DNA from: Nissolia schottii
Lineage: Eukaryota; Streptophyta; Magnoliopsida; Fabales; Fabaceae
NCBI GenBank assembly: GCA_003254905.1
Contig: QANU01029114.1
Coordinates: 99,039-163,038 of the forward strand
Reading direction: 5' to 3'
DNA: 64,000 bases
Below are positions 12,061-25,012 of this stretch, one piece after another (position 1 is the stretch's first letter; every line of letters starts with the position of its first letter). Under the pieces are notes generated by a model. That model was given only the letters and a program-made list of their open reading frames with translations. It was not told the DNA's origin and did not search any database. The position numbers and the translations under genes are program-made.

Positions 12061-15000
12061 GAACTCTTAATGTGGGATAAAATTCTCCTATCAAAATATC
12101 CCACACTTCAAACAATTGCATGTCCTCATGCAAGGAATTAAGAACAGAAGCAAACTAAAAATAAAACAAAATAAAAACAAAGAAAGGAAAATCTTTTTGG
12201 TGTGGTGACCTTATTCATACCCCCTTACAAAGCTGCGAAACTCAGGGATGCACTTAAGCCGACTCACTAACTACCAGAAAACTGTGCAATATATATGACA
12301 ATCCAAAAATAAAGTGCACTTTGACAAGAGATGATATCATTGTGAACAAAAACTAATTTTCTTGGCATCACAATCATGAGCAAAGAATAGGTCAAGGCAT
12401 GTTCAAATCAATTGGGCCTCATAGGTTAGTGTGTGTCACTCATCACTCAAAGTGTATAAGTTCATCCAATGCTCTCTTAAACACTACGTTAGAGTCACCT
12501 TCATAGGCTTGACTTTCTTCTAAACATCACAAATCACTAAATATACATGACATGCATCAAGAGATCTTTCAAAGGTTGTAATGGGGCCAAGGTCAAGGTG
12601 GGACATTATATGGCCAATGAGTTAAAGCCTAAGACTAAGTAGAATTAGTGGCATATGTGCTAACCAACTGTGTAAGGACCTTGAACTCCATTAGCTCCTG
12701 TTTGGTCTCCAATGATCCTGTTGACAAATTCCCCGAACACTTTGATTTACTCTTTTTTTTTCCAGCATTTTCTCATTTTCATTTTTTTTTCTTAACAATT
12801 TTTTTTCTTCAACATTTCTTGGAGATTTGGTCACCATTTACCCACTAGCTCAAGGGAAAGTTTCTGTCGGTACTCCTAATTAGTTGTTTTACGGATTTTT
12901 TTCTCATAAATTTTTCATTTTTGGGTATGGGCAATATATATTTTTTTTAAACAACCAATCAGAGCATTTGTGGTATCTCTCCCCTACTTTGAATGTTACA
13001 TGCCATCATGTAACCTCACACTTGTTGCTTAGCACATATGGACAAATTTACGACAATTCTCCTAAGCCCTAAAGCAAGGTGTACCATGGTTTTTCATGGT
13101 TATTGGCTTGTATTGTGCTAATTATTCAACAAAAGGCTAAAAGGCTCAAATGGGCTAACAAGGGGTCAAACAATCAAGGTAGGCTAGTATGGATATGTAA
13201 GCTAAAAATCACAAAGAATGCCTCAATCATGTCACATGTCATATATAAAGGTGAAGGTGCAATGCAAAGAATTAGGCAAGTTCTAGACTTGAACACTAGT
13301 GAAGTGTACACACAACAAAGAAAGGTATGGCATATCGTGCTGCCATCCTATTAAAGGCTCAAAAGTTCACTTAGGTAATTACATCCAATTAATAAAAACA
13401 TGCCAAGATCTATAAAATGCTCACTTAAAACATAATGCCTTAACATATATAACTAGACAAAGCATTTCATAGTGCACAGATCAACCATCAACAAGTTTAA
13501 ATTATCCCCTATTTATGAATTTTCCCAATTACTGCGCAAATACACAAAATAAAACCATTATCCTAAACATACCAAAATAAGAACTTTCCCACCCCACACT
13601 TAAAGAAGTGCACCGGCCTTGGTGCGCAAGATAAGGCAGGAGTAAAGGCAAAAAAAAAAAAAAAAAACTAAAGGAAATAAAAGAAGAGGGAAGAAAAACT
13701 CACAAACGGTGGGTTGTCTCTCACCTAACACTTTTATTTAACATTCTTAAGTTGGACGATCGACAACCCTCTCATGGAGGCTTATGTTTTGCTCCAGTCA
13801 CCTTTTGCCACCCTACAATAGTATGGCCCACCTTGCTCAAATGGGGAGGAGTAGACTCAACACTAGAATCTCCCACCCTACCTTTCCTTCGTTGGGATCT
13901 GACTTCAATGCATTAGGTGTTAGCAATAAAGAGTCATGCGCCACTCTTGTTGCTATGCTTGCTTGACACACCTCACGTTTCTTTTTTTAATGTTTCTTGG
14001 TGTCAAAGACACTAAATAAAGCTCACTCTCCCTAAACCCCATGGAGAGCTTACCTAGATGTACATCAATTTTGGTGCGAGATGTCTTGAGAAAGGGTCTC
14101 CCCAAGATTATTGGAGTTTGGCCCTCATGTGCTTCATTTGCCATTGGAAGGACATAGAAGTCAGTTGGGAATATTTATCCCTGCACTCGCACCAACACAT
14201 CCTTAATAATCCTCGCAGGTCTCGATCGACCATTTGAATAACAAGTCGAGTTTGCAACAACGAGCCCAGCTGAATGGAGTTATAGACTGAGAGGGGCATG
14301 ACATTTATGACAGCGCCCAGATCAACCAGGGCATTCTCAAACATAGTCTTCCCTATCTCATAGCTAATGGTGAGCACTCTTGGATTAGGGCATTTCTTCG
14401 GCATCAATTAGATCATCGCAGAGACATTCCAAAGATAATGCACATGTTCGCCCCCTGTCATCCTTTTCCGATTCGTACACCATTCCTTTAAAAGTTTGGC
14501 ATACTTTAGAATCTGGTGAATTGCATTGAGAAGGGGTATGTTAACTCAACTCTTTTGAAGACATTAATGATCTCCTTCTTATCCTCCGTGAGGGCTCGAC
14601 TTTTGGGGTTCGGTGCTTTGTAAGGGAAGGGCAAAGGAATAGGTTTCTCTTTCCCATGTTCAAGTGGAGTACGACCCTTATATTCTCTTCCAGTGTTTCC
14701 ACTAGAGTCTTCACTTTCGGCGTTCCCGCCAGAGTCTTCACCTGCGGCCTTCCCGCCAGAGTCTTTTTCCTCATCCTCTACAGAGTGGGTGACTATATCG
14801 AATCTTAGAAACATAGCGCTCACATTTTCCCTTGGGTTTGGCATAGGATGGGAAGGGAGATGAGATGAGTTTGGTGCTTGCGAATTTCTTATTGTGTGTG
14901 GCTCACTTTTCAACTTTGACATTTCAACCTCATGTCTCTTTTGGGATGCTTTCATTTCCTGCATCATTTGAACCAATTCCTATATCATCGTGCCCTCAAA

Positions 15001-16780
15001 GGTTAAGGCTGCCTGTGGAGGTGGTGGAAATTGGGGTAGAGTAGGTGTTGGCTAAAATTGTCTTTGAGGTGGGGGCACATATCTCTAGTGTGGCTATTGG
15101 AATTGGACTGGTGACTGCAGGTTAAGAACATTGGAGTTATTACTCCATCTAAAAGCTGGGTTGTCCTTCTAGCCAGGGTTGTAGGTGTAGGTGTTGCCAT
15201 AAGGGTCATACCTTGGCTGATTAAACTGGGTACTTGGTTTCCGGGGAAACATGGCTGCAATTACAGATGTGTCATTCTTGAGGATCGAGCACTGCTCAGG
15301 TGGATGGGAGATGCCATCAGGGAAGAGAGAACAATCTGCATTCGCTGCAGCTACTTGGGACTTTTGCCCCATAGCCAAAACGGTTGCCATGTCTGCTAGT
15401 TTGTCCACTTTCTATGTCAAGGCCACTATTTCATTAGCTGAAGATTCAGTGGCAACTTCATGCATTCACATGACAGGTTGATTGGGCCAAATTTCATATC
15501 GCAAATGGTCTGCCATCTCACTAATCAACTGTCTGGCTTCCTTAGGTGTCTTCCGATTTTTTAGAATCCCACCGGCCAGGAGCCGAATCGATCCACTTCC
15601 AATCCATGTAACTAAGACCTTCATAAAAGTGCTCCAAGAGTTGCAATTTATCGAACCCATGGTGGGGACACATGTCGCACAATCCCTTGAATCTCTCCCA
15701 ATACTCACCCAAGGTTTAGTCAGTCTTCTGCTAGATTCCTAATATCTCTTTCTTGAGGCAGACACTCTGATAGCAGGGAAATACTTTTCAAGAGACAGTC
15801 GCTTCATTCCGAGCCAACTGTTCACAGCCTGTTGCAAGGTACTATAGTACCAATCACGGGGCTCCGCCTTCCATAGAGAATGGGAAGGCTTTAAGCTTCA
15901 TGTTCTCTGGAGTGACGTTCTGAGGCCTCATGGTGTCACATGTCATGTTGAACTGCTTTAGATGGAGGTGTGGATTTTCCGATGCCAAGCCATTGAACTT
16001 GGGTAGATGGTGTAAGAAGCTTGATTTTATTTCCAAATACATGGCTGCATCGGGAAATACCACACCGGACGACTCATACGAGTAATCGGGTGCCGCCAGC
16101 TCACCCCAAGTTTGGGTTGGGTTTGCCATAGTACCTGTCATAGGAATGGGTAGATTAGTAACAAAGGCGGGTTCCCGTTGTTGCCTCTTTTCTTGCTTAA
16201 TGGACCTTAGCATTCTTTCGATCTCAGGATCAAAATTGGCTAATGTTGGATTAGGCAAGGAACGAGTCATCCATGGGAACCAAAGGAAATTTTAAATGCA
16301 AAACTAAAAACTCCTCTTTTTAGGGATAGAATCAGAAAGATTAAAAAAAATGAAAATAATATTTTTCTTTTTAGAAAAAAGACAGAAGCAAAAAAAAAAT
16401 TAAATAATAAACTAAAATAAAATTGTAAAAATTAAAAGAATTGGCTAAATTACTTTCTCGGCAACAACGCCAAATTTGACACACACCAAAATGTCGCAAT
16501 TCTAATACGCTATCAAATAATAATTTATAAAACTAGGCAAACCCCAAAAGCCTAGTAAAAGGGAGCTAGCATAGGTTGTCTCTCAAGGAAGCCATTAGAA
16601 CCAATAAAAGTAAACTGGGGGTTTAAATTGAGTGAATTCGATTGAATAAAATTAACAATTAAATAAAAGTAATATCCTGCATATTGTTCTTCACAGATCA
16701 AGGATTAATTATCATTGGTTTCTCAACTAATTATTTATAAAAGGGATGTTGTTTCATTAGGCCAAAAGAATCAACATAAT
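12060..16780 (-). mobile_element. broken Ty3/gypsy element, gag-protease type without visible RT or integrase
   Basis: Read on the minus strand: a partial 5' LTR (about 16780-16478), a primer-binding-like site ttggcgttgttgccga (16457-16473), gag (16270 to about 15480; HHLPKFNGLASENPHLHLKQF and KLKAFPFSMEGGAP are typical of Tat/Athila-type gag), a gag-pro linker, then an aspartic protease-like segment near 14400-13950 (INVMPLSVYNSIQLG, PIILGRPFLKTSRTKIDVHLG). From 13950 to about 12060 there is only long non-coding sequence, including the stretch around 13570-13760 often seen in gag-only derivatives. It is an old fossil with several breaks. The LTR fragment is related to the LTRs at 40898-41356 and near 61480-62052. 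Confidence 0.8.
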
Positions 16781-16789
16781 TGTTATGGA

Positions 16790-17400
16790 AAAAGTTTGAT
16801 GTATACTAAGAATGCCTAAACTGGCTAAGCCATTATGGGGTGAAGTTGTTTAAACTGCGTGCTACTTGATCAACAAATCTCCGTCTATTCCTTTGGGCTT
16901 TGACATCACTAAGAGTATGGTCCAGATATGATATTAGTTACTCTCATTTGAAGGTATTTGGATACAAAGCCTATGCTCATGTTAGTAAAGAATAGAGACA
17001 AAAGCTTGATGATAAAATGATTCCTTGCAAATTTATGGGCTACAAAGATGAGGAATTTGGCTACAGGTTGTGGGATCCCAAAAAGAAAAATATTATCAAA
17101 AGTAGAGACATAGAGTTCAATGAGAAGGAAACTATGTCAGATTATGTGTTTCTAGAGAAAATTAATGAACCTGGTGGTAAGGTTGATTTACACTAGCCTC
17201 TCTTCCCAAAGACAATGGCATAGACAAGGGAGAGTTACAAGAACATGGGGTAGATGGTGAGCTAGCTACACATGGTGCTGGAGATTAAGGAGGTGTTGAG
17301 TAGGGGGAGCAAGCCCCGACATCACCTCTTAGAATATCTGACAGAGAACGTTGTCCATCCAGCATGTATCACATTTTAGATTTCATCCTTCTCACCAATG
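16790..17400 (+). mobile_element. Ty1/copia integrase C-terminal remnant
   Basis: Plus-strand translation shows copia integrase tail residues: pieces resembling LWGE, ACYLINKSPS, YSHLKVFGYKAYAHV, GYKDEEFGYRLWDPKK and the later RISDRERCPSS linker. It is an old, broken fragment with no LTRs of its own in sight. It adjoins the truncated gypsy LTR that ends at about 16780. From 17400 to 17880 no family could be recognised. Confidence 0.75.
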
Positions 17401-17879
17401 AGTGAGAGCAAGAATAACAAGTGTCTTGTGTTGGATGAGTATCATAGGAATGGTGGTTATTGGATCTATAAGGATCCCTTGTGTCAAAAGTCTTCCTGAC
17501 AAAGTCGAGGTCAGACAACGTGTCTCGTAAATATTGGCAATACAAGTGAAAAGAGCATGTGTAGCCAGTGATGAGGCTTTTAGATGATGCTCTTGTTAAC
17601 ACCATTGAAGAATACTTGCACATACTCATTGAAAAGAACATTGAAGAGAGTATGTACAAATATATTATGATCGTGGAGAGTCAAGTACTCAAACTCAAGT
17701 GAGCTAACCTCAAGTTCGTCAAGAAGGTAGTAGACGTGGTGTTGGAGATCCATCACATTGGATTGATATATGCATGTATGTTTCTATTTAAACTTTTAAC
17801 ATTGTCTTATATTTATATGTTTGTTGTTTGATTTATTTTATTTGTTATCTAGATTTCTAATTCTTCATTTGTTGTAAAT

Positions 17880-18980
17880 TTGAAAAGGATATGGGAATTT
17901 ATTGAGTATGAGACTCAAAATGTTGCACATATTGAAAAGTCACAGTTGGAAATTTACTTGGATGAGCAAAAGTTGGACTTTCAATCCCATCAAAGTCCTA
18001 ATGTTTTGAAATATTGCAAGGATAATAAAAATTAATTTTCAAATCTAGCATTGATGGCTTGTGACATTTTAAGCACTCCAATAACAACTGACATCTGAAT
18101 CAGCATTTAGTATTGGTTCCCGTGTTCTCAACAAAAATAGAAGTCTCTCCTTTTTGAAAATATCCAAGCCTTGATATGCACTAGAAATTAGTTACTTGGC
18201 TTTCAAGTGGAAGGTAAATATAATCTTTTTTTATGTTACTTTTGTGACTAAACGTGATTTTAATTTCTTTTTCTTTGCTTGTGTTATGAGTTGTAGAGCA
18301 AGATGAAGATCAAACTTTGGTGGAGACAAGAGCTAAGCCAAGTGCACCTACCAATGTCATCATCGATGGGTGAATAGACTTCAGAAGGATTTCAAGTTGT
18401 TAGATGGAATTTGGAAGCATATTTATATTATTTTTCCTATTTATTTACAGCATTGGACTTTCTTAGTACTTTTCCTATTTACAAAATTATAGTATTGAAG
18501 CTTTAAAGTAGTTTATTTGAGTTTCATGTACTAGACTATATAATTGGTACTTCCAAACTAATATTTTGTATTTGAAATATTCGGTATTTGTTTTTCAGTA
18601 TTTGATATGGTTAAATTTATCTTTGAAATTTTATGATTCACAATGGGTTGATAGATTATTGTTTGATAACTTTTTTTAGTATTTGATCTAATATGATTAG
18701 TGTTTGGTAATTGATAATCTATATTTTATAGTATTTTTTTATTAAAGTGTTTCATAACTTCAATTTTAATATTAATCGTTTTATAAATAAAAATCTAAGT
18801 TAATGAATAATTATTTGAATATACAATATAGTTAAAAAAAAAAAACAAAAAACAAAAGGAGTGCGGGGCGGACCAGCCCGCCGACTTGCGAGCGTAATTC
18901 AGCGGGCTTAGGCTACAGAAGCAGCCTGACCATTTTAGTGGCTCATTTATTTAGCAGACTAGCCCAATTCAATCCATTTA
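17880..18980 (+). mobile_element. hAT DNA transposon remnant: transposase C-terminus and 3' end
   Basis: At 17880-18240 the plus strand encodes a degraded hAT dimerisation domain. KSQLEIYLDEQKLDF, LALMACDILSTPITT and SESAFSIGSRVLNKNRSLL match the order of the family motif (SELxxYLxE ... ARDxLxIPxSxxxSESAFSxGxRVL). Internal stops and a frame shift around SPITT/SESAF show that it is dead. The last part (about 18860-18980) carries gcccgcc and gcgggctt words like the ends of the MITEs at 5406 and 42534, so an autonomous relative of this kind may have moved those MITEs. The N-terminal BED and catalytic parts are absent. Confidence 0.75.
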
Positions 18981-19009
18981 AATGTAGTCCACCGTGACTC
19001 GAGTTGGGA

Positions 19010-19520
19010 GTGATCAAATATTACAAGAAGAATTATATAGATTTGACAACTATTAGAGAGATAAAAGGAAACTAAATTATTGGTCAGAATATCCTAATTA
19101 ATTGCACATATATTTTTCCCTTAAATTTAGCTGATTATTGCCTAGAATGCCCCAATTTATTTCCCATGTATTATGTCTTTAAATCCAGCTGTCCATAACA
19201 CCCCCGCAAGATGGAGCATAGATGGCAATCATGTCCATCTTGTTACAAATCTAAATGACCTTATTCATTGGTAGAGCTAGTTGATCTCCTATTCAAACAT
19301 GCTTTAGGGAGATTAACTTCTATTGTAGCTTTTCCGGACAAAATGACAGTCAACTGCTATATGTTTGGTGCATTTGTGAAAAAATATGTAGCGTGTCATG
19401 GTTTTATACTCAGATTCAGCACTAAATCGAGTCACCACTCCTTGCTTCTTACTTTTCCATGAAATTAGATTTCCCCCAACAAAAACACAAACCCAGTAGT
19501 TTTGAGAAGCTTACTACCGT
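19010..19520 (-). mobile_element. Ty1/copia remnant: RNase H end and 3' LTR
   Basis: On the minus strand at about 19500-19210 the translation shows copia RNase H features (TTGFVFLLGEI, VVTRFSAESEYKTMTRY, CTKHIAVDCHFVRK). It is followed by a purine tract and a TGTTATGGACAGCTGG-type LTR start near 19200, reading toward about 19010. It is an old, broken fragment; its 5' part is absent. The 19520-19670 stretch is unassigned. Confidence 0.7.
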
Positions 19521-19672
19521 CATTTCCATTAGGCATTAGCTTGAGAAGCTTAGCGGGCTCACTGTGATTGATTGGAGGTTGTGGGTTCCAGCCATGGAGA
19601 TCAGGGGCTGTGTATTTTGGGGTGAGATATAACAAAATAGATATAAGTAACTTCTTGGTAAAAAAACAGAAA

Positions 19673-21028
19673 TGATTTGTGTACACCCAATTTGCATTCA
19701 CCCATACATACACCTTTCAATTATATGTAATGATCAAGATACATATTCTGTATAGTTTCCAAAATTATAAACAACACGTGCCCAATCCCGAACTCATTTC
19801 CATCATCATTTTCCATCATCCTCATACTCGTTCTATCACTTTTATCTTCGTCATCCTCTCATCCTTTCATCATCTTCATCCTTCTCATCCTCCTATCAGG
19901 TGAAAATTAATTAAAATGAAATTAAGATGATAAAATGTTGATTTCATTTTAAAATTGATGAAGACTACCTTTAATAATAATGATTTACTTGTTATAGATG
20001 CTTGAGTGAACAATTACATGTGAAATGTCATACTTGTGAATATAAGTGTGTGATGTTTGTGCATTCTGTTACATAAAGTTTGTGCATCAGAGACTCTAAT
20101 AAATTTTGGAATGTATGGCCTATGTAAAGATTTGTGAACATAAGCTAATAATGTTTATGCATTTTACTATATAAATTTGTACGCAAATGCTTATAAATTT
20201 TGTGCATCAAAGAGTCTAATGAATTTTGGAATGTATGATCTATGTAAAGGTTTGTTAACATAAGTGTGTAATATTTGTACATTCTACATAAAGTTTGTGC
20301 ACAAATGCTTATAAAGTTTGTGCATCAAAAGGTCTAATGAATTATGGAATGTATAGTTCATGTAAAAGTTTGTACACATAAGCGTGTAATGTTTATGCAT
20401 TCTGCTACATAAAGTTTGTGCACATATGCCTATAAAGTTTATGCATCAAAAGACTAATGAATTATGCAATGTATGGTCCATGTAAGGTTTGTGAACATAA
20501 GTGAGTAATGCTTCTACATTCTACTATATAAAGTTTGTCTACAAATACTTATAAAGTTTGTGCATTAAAGAGTCTAATGAATTATGGAATGTATGGTCCA
20601 TGCAAAGATTTATGAACATAAGTAATGTTTGTGCACAAATGCTTATAAAGTTTGTCCATCAAAGAGTCTAATGAATTATGGAATATATGATCCATGTAAA
20701 GGTTTGTGAACATAAGCGAGTAATGTTTGTGCACAAATGCTTATAAAATTTGTACATCCAAGAGTCTAATGAATTATGAAATGTATAGTCTATGTAAAGG
20801 TTTGTGTGCATAAGCAAGTAATGTTTGTACATTCTACTGCATAATGTTTGTGCATATATGTTTATAAAATTTGTGCACGCAAATGAAAACTGAGAAATGC
20901 AAATCACGTGTGCACGCACGTTTAAGTGCGGAGTGGAGATCCGTGCGTGAGTAGGTATTCGTAGTAAGTCCAGACCTATTTAATATGAAGTGAATGTATG
21001 GTAGATGAAAATATGGTGTACATGTAAC
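19673..21028. mobile_element. terminal-inverted-repeat element carrying a satellite-like internal array
   Basis: The ends are imperfect inverted repeats of about 40 bp. The left end contains gtgtacaccca and cccatacatacacc; the right end contains gtatggtagatg and ggtgtacatgtaacac. No transposase ORF is present. From about 20040 to 20890 the interior is a degenerate tandem array of 95-125-bp units, each with words like aaagtttgtgcatcaaa, gtctaatgaatta, ggaatgtatgg and cataagcgagtaatgtttgtgca. Two short relatives with matching ends lie in FAO introns (49637-49851, 50470-50612). Confidence 0.7.
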
Positions 21029-22140
21029 ACTATTGAAAAATAAAAAATAAAAAAATCAAGGGTTATAATTTAGTAAAGATGAACAAATTTAGATTTGTTA
21101 TAGTTTAAAGAGTAATTAAGACAGTTAAAAGGTGGCTATTTGCAAAAGGCATAAAACTTAAATTAATATTTACTAATACTATCATTGGCCCGGGGGGGTG
21201 GTTTCCCATTCAAGTTGAAACACTTTTTTTTAATCATCAAGCTTGAGGCCAAGAACCAAATGTGTTTATGTTTCTTCATTCCAATAATAAAAAAGGAAAA
21301 AAAATATAGAAGTGAAAAATTTTAGAAATTTGCGAAAGTAATCAATGAGGTTTGAATATTTCAATAGTGTAATGTTTTTTTACAAAGAGAGATTTAAATA
21401 AAAATAAATAAAAAATTTATAAAAAAAACTCTGAAATGAAACCCTAACTCACTCTTTATGTACTTAAAATATGGAATATGTTATCTCAATTAAATTTCTT
21501 ATCATGTGAAATCATGTCATCTTTCAAAATTAATTGAGGTAAGACTCATGCAAGACATGCGGCAAAGAGATTAATAATGAAATATCACCATGACAGAAAA
21601 ATTTATTGAGAATCTGCTCCCCATAAAAATATGACAAATCCGCTCCCCAAAAAATATGACAATTTCTACCAAGATCCAAGGAAACAAATTTTGAAAACCA
21701 AAAGGCCGAAACCCATAAACTTGTCTCCTTGACAAGGAGCTAAACTTACGACGTCAATTTTAGAAACCAAGCAAAAGTCCAAAAAAAATGTGGAAATAAC
21801 TAAGCGAGCTTGCCTTTTTGTGGGAGCGCTTGATCAATACACAGATTAGAAAACAATAATCATAATATAGTATTGATCAAAACGCAACCTAATAGCTACA
21901 GCCAAAACAATAAATTATATTATGTATTAATAATAATAATAAAACTGACCCAGTGGTATAACTTTATTTTCATCATCTTCTTGGAAGGATATCTGAGAAT
22001 GAGAAATCATGGAAAGGTGGTCCTGCAACAAGAAAATAACCTTTTGAGTCACAAATTTCAACTATAAATTCTGTTTTATTCCAAATCAGAAGAAATGAAA
22101 TGGTTCAGTTCATGCACTTAAGAACTAAGTGAGACAAACA
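21029..22140. other. AT-rich intergenic DNA
   Basis: No gene, RNA gene or recognisable transposon family is supported. Short ORFs here lack domains and coding-like composition. Confidence 0.4.
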
Positions 22141-22141
22141 A

Positions 22142-23660
22142 AAACCCCAAAACTAGCTCAAAGGAAAGGTATGTTCAACTCTATATAAAGGCTATCTAAA
22201 TTTTATCCCTTAACAATGTGGAGCCCTAACACACCCGTCATACTCAAGACTCAACATATGGAGTGTAACATTTGCATGACTGGTGAGCCAAATACCAAAC
22301 ACAGGACCATATCAAGAATCATCTCTCCCAACAGCTTTTGTTGCGTAAAGAGAAAAGAATGATTTTTAAAATTAACACTGCCCCCATTAGCTAACATTTG
22401 GGGTTAACTTCACTCAATTCTTAAGATGGTATTAGGACGTACCATCCAGCATGACCCATGTGTCCACCACGTTATGCCTGCTGCCTCTGGCTATCCCCAT
22501 ACAGCCCAATCCCGCTTCAGGCTGCTTATGTTCAGCCCCATCCCGCTTTCAGCTGTCTTCATTCACCCCATCCCACTTCAGGTTGTTTCCGAACAGCCCC
22601 GTCCCGATTCAAGTTGCATTCGTGTAGTCTTCGTTGCCCCTCTACCTTCGTGCAATCTCTCTCACCTTTGTGTTACATGCAGCAATCTTCATTTAGTTAT
22701 AGCAAACTTATAACTCAATAAGCTTACCTTGAAGGGGAGTGTTAGAAATAAATAAAATCCTTAGTAATGTCTATCATGATTGGTTTGTACCATATTTAGA
22801 TTGATTATGATTTAATTTATTGTAGACCTATAAAAAGGCATACTCTCTTTGTATATTGTAATCCATTTAATCCAAGATATACAAAATATATTCAGTCTTT
22901 CTTTTCCTCCTATTTTTGTATTCAACAAGGTATCTAGAGCCCAGAGAAAAAGGCACCCTAAATCCATTTAGTTAGGAAGACTAATTGTCCTCCCATCAAA
23001 TTATATTTTTTGGCAACCGTGTTATCCTTCTAATTTTTGGTCTCTTCCCTGTCATGTCATCCTCTCCAACCACCTCCAGCCCCTATCTTTCACTGTCACC
23101 AGTCAGCCACCTTTTTTCGATGTTTTCGACCTCCACTGCCATGCCAGAGTCGTCGTCTTCCATTAGGCCCATCCCTGACGATCACTTCTCAGTCCAACGT
23201 CCCACGCGCATCCCGTCACTTCTAATGGACAACCCACTCACCACTGCTTACCTCCGCATGTGTTGTGTTCACTATCGTCTCAGGATGCCGCTTGCATTGT
23301 TGGGCTCACCTCAGCCTCTATCCAGAATTGTCCTCAGCTTCTTCATCCAGCCACTGTGTTATGTCAGGTATTATTTTGGTTTTCAATTTTGCCCGTGTTT
23401 TGTGACCCATGGGGCAAAATAGGGAGAATACAAGAAATGATACACACAGAAAGACAAATATTTTTGTATATTTTGGATTAATCTGGATTACAATTTATAC
23501 ACAACATATGCCTATTTATAGGCACAGAATAATAAATTCCGAAATCAAACCATAATCAATGTAAATTTGGTACAAATCCTTCACGATTTAATAAAGATAT
23601 TAAAGTCAAGAACCATCTTTCCTAAAAGCGGGTAGAGATAATTGAATGATTTTTATATAT
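22142..23660. mobile_element. Ty1/copia LTR remnants in opposite orientations
   Basis: A short LTR-like unit spans 22739-22927 (starts tgttagaaata, ends gtattcaaca). A purine-rich tract (gaaggggag) precedes it and an initiator-Met-tRNA-type primer site (ggtatctagagcc) follows it. A related LTR in the opposite orientation lies at about 23640-23415, sharing the 'cctataaa(t/a)aggcata ... tgtaatcc' core. Between 22500 and 22640 four roughly 36-bp units ('cagcccc.tcccgcttcagg') form a small tandem repeat that creates a Pro-rich chance ORF. Everything is degraded; there is no pol. 22142-22440 resembles, in part inverted, sequence at 24655-24860. Confidence 0.55.
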
Positions 23661-23869
23661 TAACACGCCCCCACATGCAAGGGTCCTTTGGGCTAGGTGC
23701 GTGAAAGCACGAGCCCACATCCCTTGTGCTGAAATTCTATTTTATTGAGAAGAATGGGGCCGAAGGAATCAAACTCTAGACCACTTAGCCATAGAAGCTC
23801 TGATACTATGTCAAGAACCCTCTCTCCTAAAAGCTTAAGTTCGTAGAGGGAATTTAGTGATTTGACTAT

Positions 23870-24545
23870 TTTTTTTAATAAATGAGTTTCATTAAGAGGA
23901 GAATAGAATTACAGGAAGGAAGTAAGAGGACAAGAGATCCTCTGTAAAGAGACAAGCAAAAACCAAAAGTTACAAGAACTATCAATGGAGTAAAGCTTTC
24001 CAATCTCTCAACATATCTATGAGGGAGAATTCTCTAAAGAGATTTAGTACTTTTCACCAAACAGATGATAAATGCCTAATCTTGTCCCACAAAACATGAA
24101 CATCAGAGAAATTGTCATTAAAAACACAAGAGTTGCGTTCTAGTCAGATGCATCAAATAATGGCAAAAATTGTACATTTCCACAAGTAGTTAGCTTCTTT
24201 CGTCCTTCCATAGCTAGCAAATCTAGTCAACAAAAAGGCATATAAGGTTGAAGGACACACCCAAGATTCCCCGAATATCCCAAATAGATTATTCCACAAA
24301 AGGCTAGCTATTGAACAGTGCAAAAAAAGGTGTGCAGCTGATTCTGAATTTACTCTACACAACACACAAATTGAGGGAAATTGCCTTACGAGGCCTTCGA
24401 GCCTGGAACATGTCATTAGTATTATTTCTATTAAGCACAGCTATCTAGATAAAGGATTTGACCTTGCAAGGAGCCTTGGACTTCCAAATAGGCTTCTCAA
24501 GGAAAAAAGAGGGTGAAGTCAGAGAGTGGGTTAGGAATTTTTAAA
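23870..24545 (-). mobile_element. L1-type LINE 3' end with zinc-binding RT C-terminal domain
   Basis: Minus-strand translation from about 24520 to 24153 gives the zf-RVT domain of plant L1-like LINEs: KSKAPCKVKSFI, NRNNTNDMFQARRP, CVLCRVNSESAAHLFLHC and LLWNNLFGIFGESWVCP. The Cys/His set CVLC...HLFLHC is intact. A stop interrupts the frame at KSFI*IAVLN. The 3' UTR continues to about 23870. It is 5'-truncated, the usual outcome of target-primed insertion. Two partial relatives of its tail lie in AP5Z1 introns (26225-26530 and 31908-32220), all in the same orientation. Confidence 0.85.
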
Positions 24546-25012
24546 AAAAAAGATTTGGATGAAAGGATTGAAGCGGAAGAAGGAAGAAGGCTGTACGAAA
24601 ACAAAAAGGAGACAAAATGTGGTGGACATACATGTCATTAAGGACGGTTCCTCTCTAATACCATCTTAGAATTGAGTGAAGTTTGCAGGACTGGACATTT
24701 GCGGGTAGCTCAATATCAAAGACAAGATAGACACTCATACCATCATAAGAATTTAATACGTCTAACTCAACCTCAAAAGCTAGCTCATGATGGGAGAGAT
24801 GCCCGACTCTATCAAGGCTATCTACACCTTATCCCTTAACAATGTGAGACTCAAACAATGCCAAACAGCAAATTCAGATTCATACAATCAAACCGCAAGC
24901 AGGAGTCATTTTTTTTAAAATACAAAAAGAATTTTCATTTGGGATACAGGAGTTATGCAAGGGAGTTAGGCACTAAAACAAAATATAATTCTCTTCTGCT
25001 CCACAAGTAGGC
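24546..25012. other. region between LINE and AP5Z1 coding end
   Basis: It probably includes the AP5Z1 3' UTR. 24655-24690 is an inverted match to 22405-22440, so part is repeat-derived. I searched by eye for the usual last exon of the AP5Z1 family (PPFHDFSFSD-like) and did not find it. Confidence 0.35.

Noticed and set aside
22426-22721. Two overlapping Pro/Ser-rich ORFs of 87-95 aa
   Set aside because: They arise from a roughly 36-bp tandem repeat inside copia debris; two frames are open at once and there is no domain.
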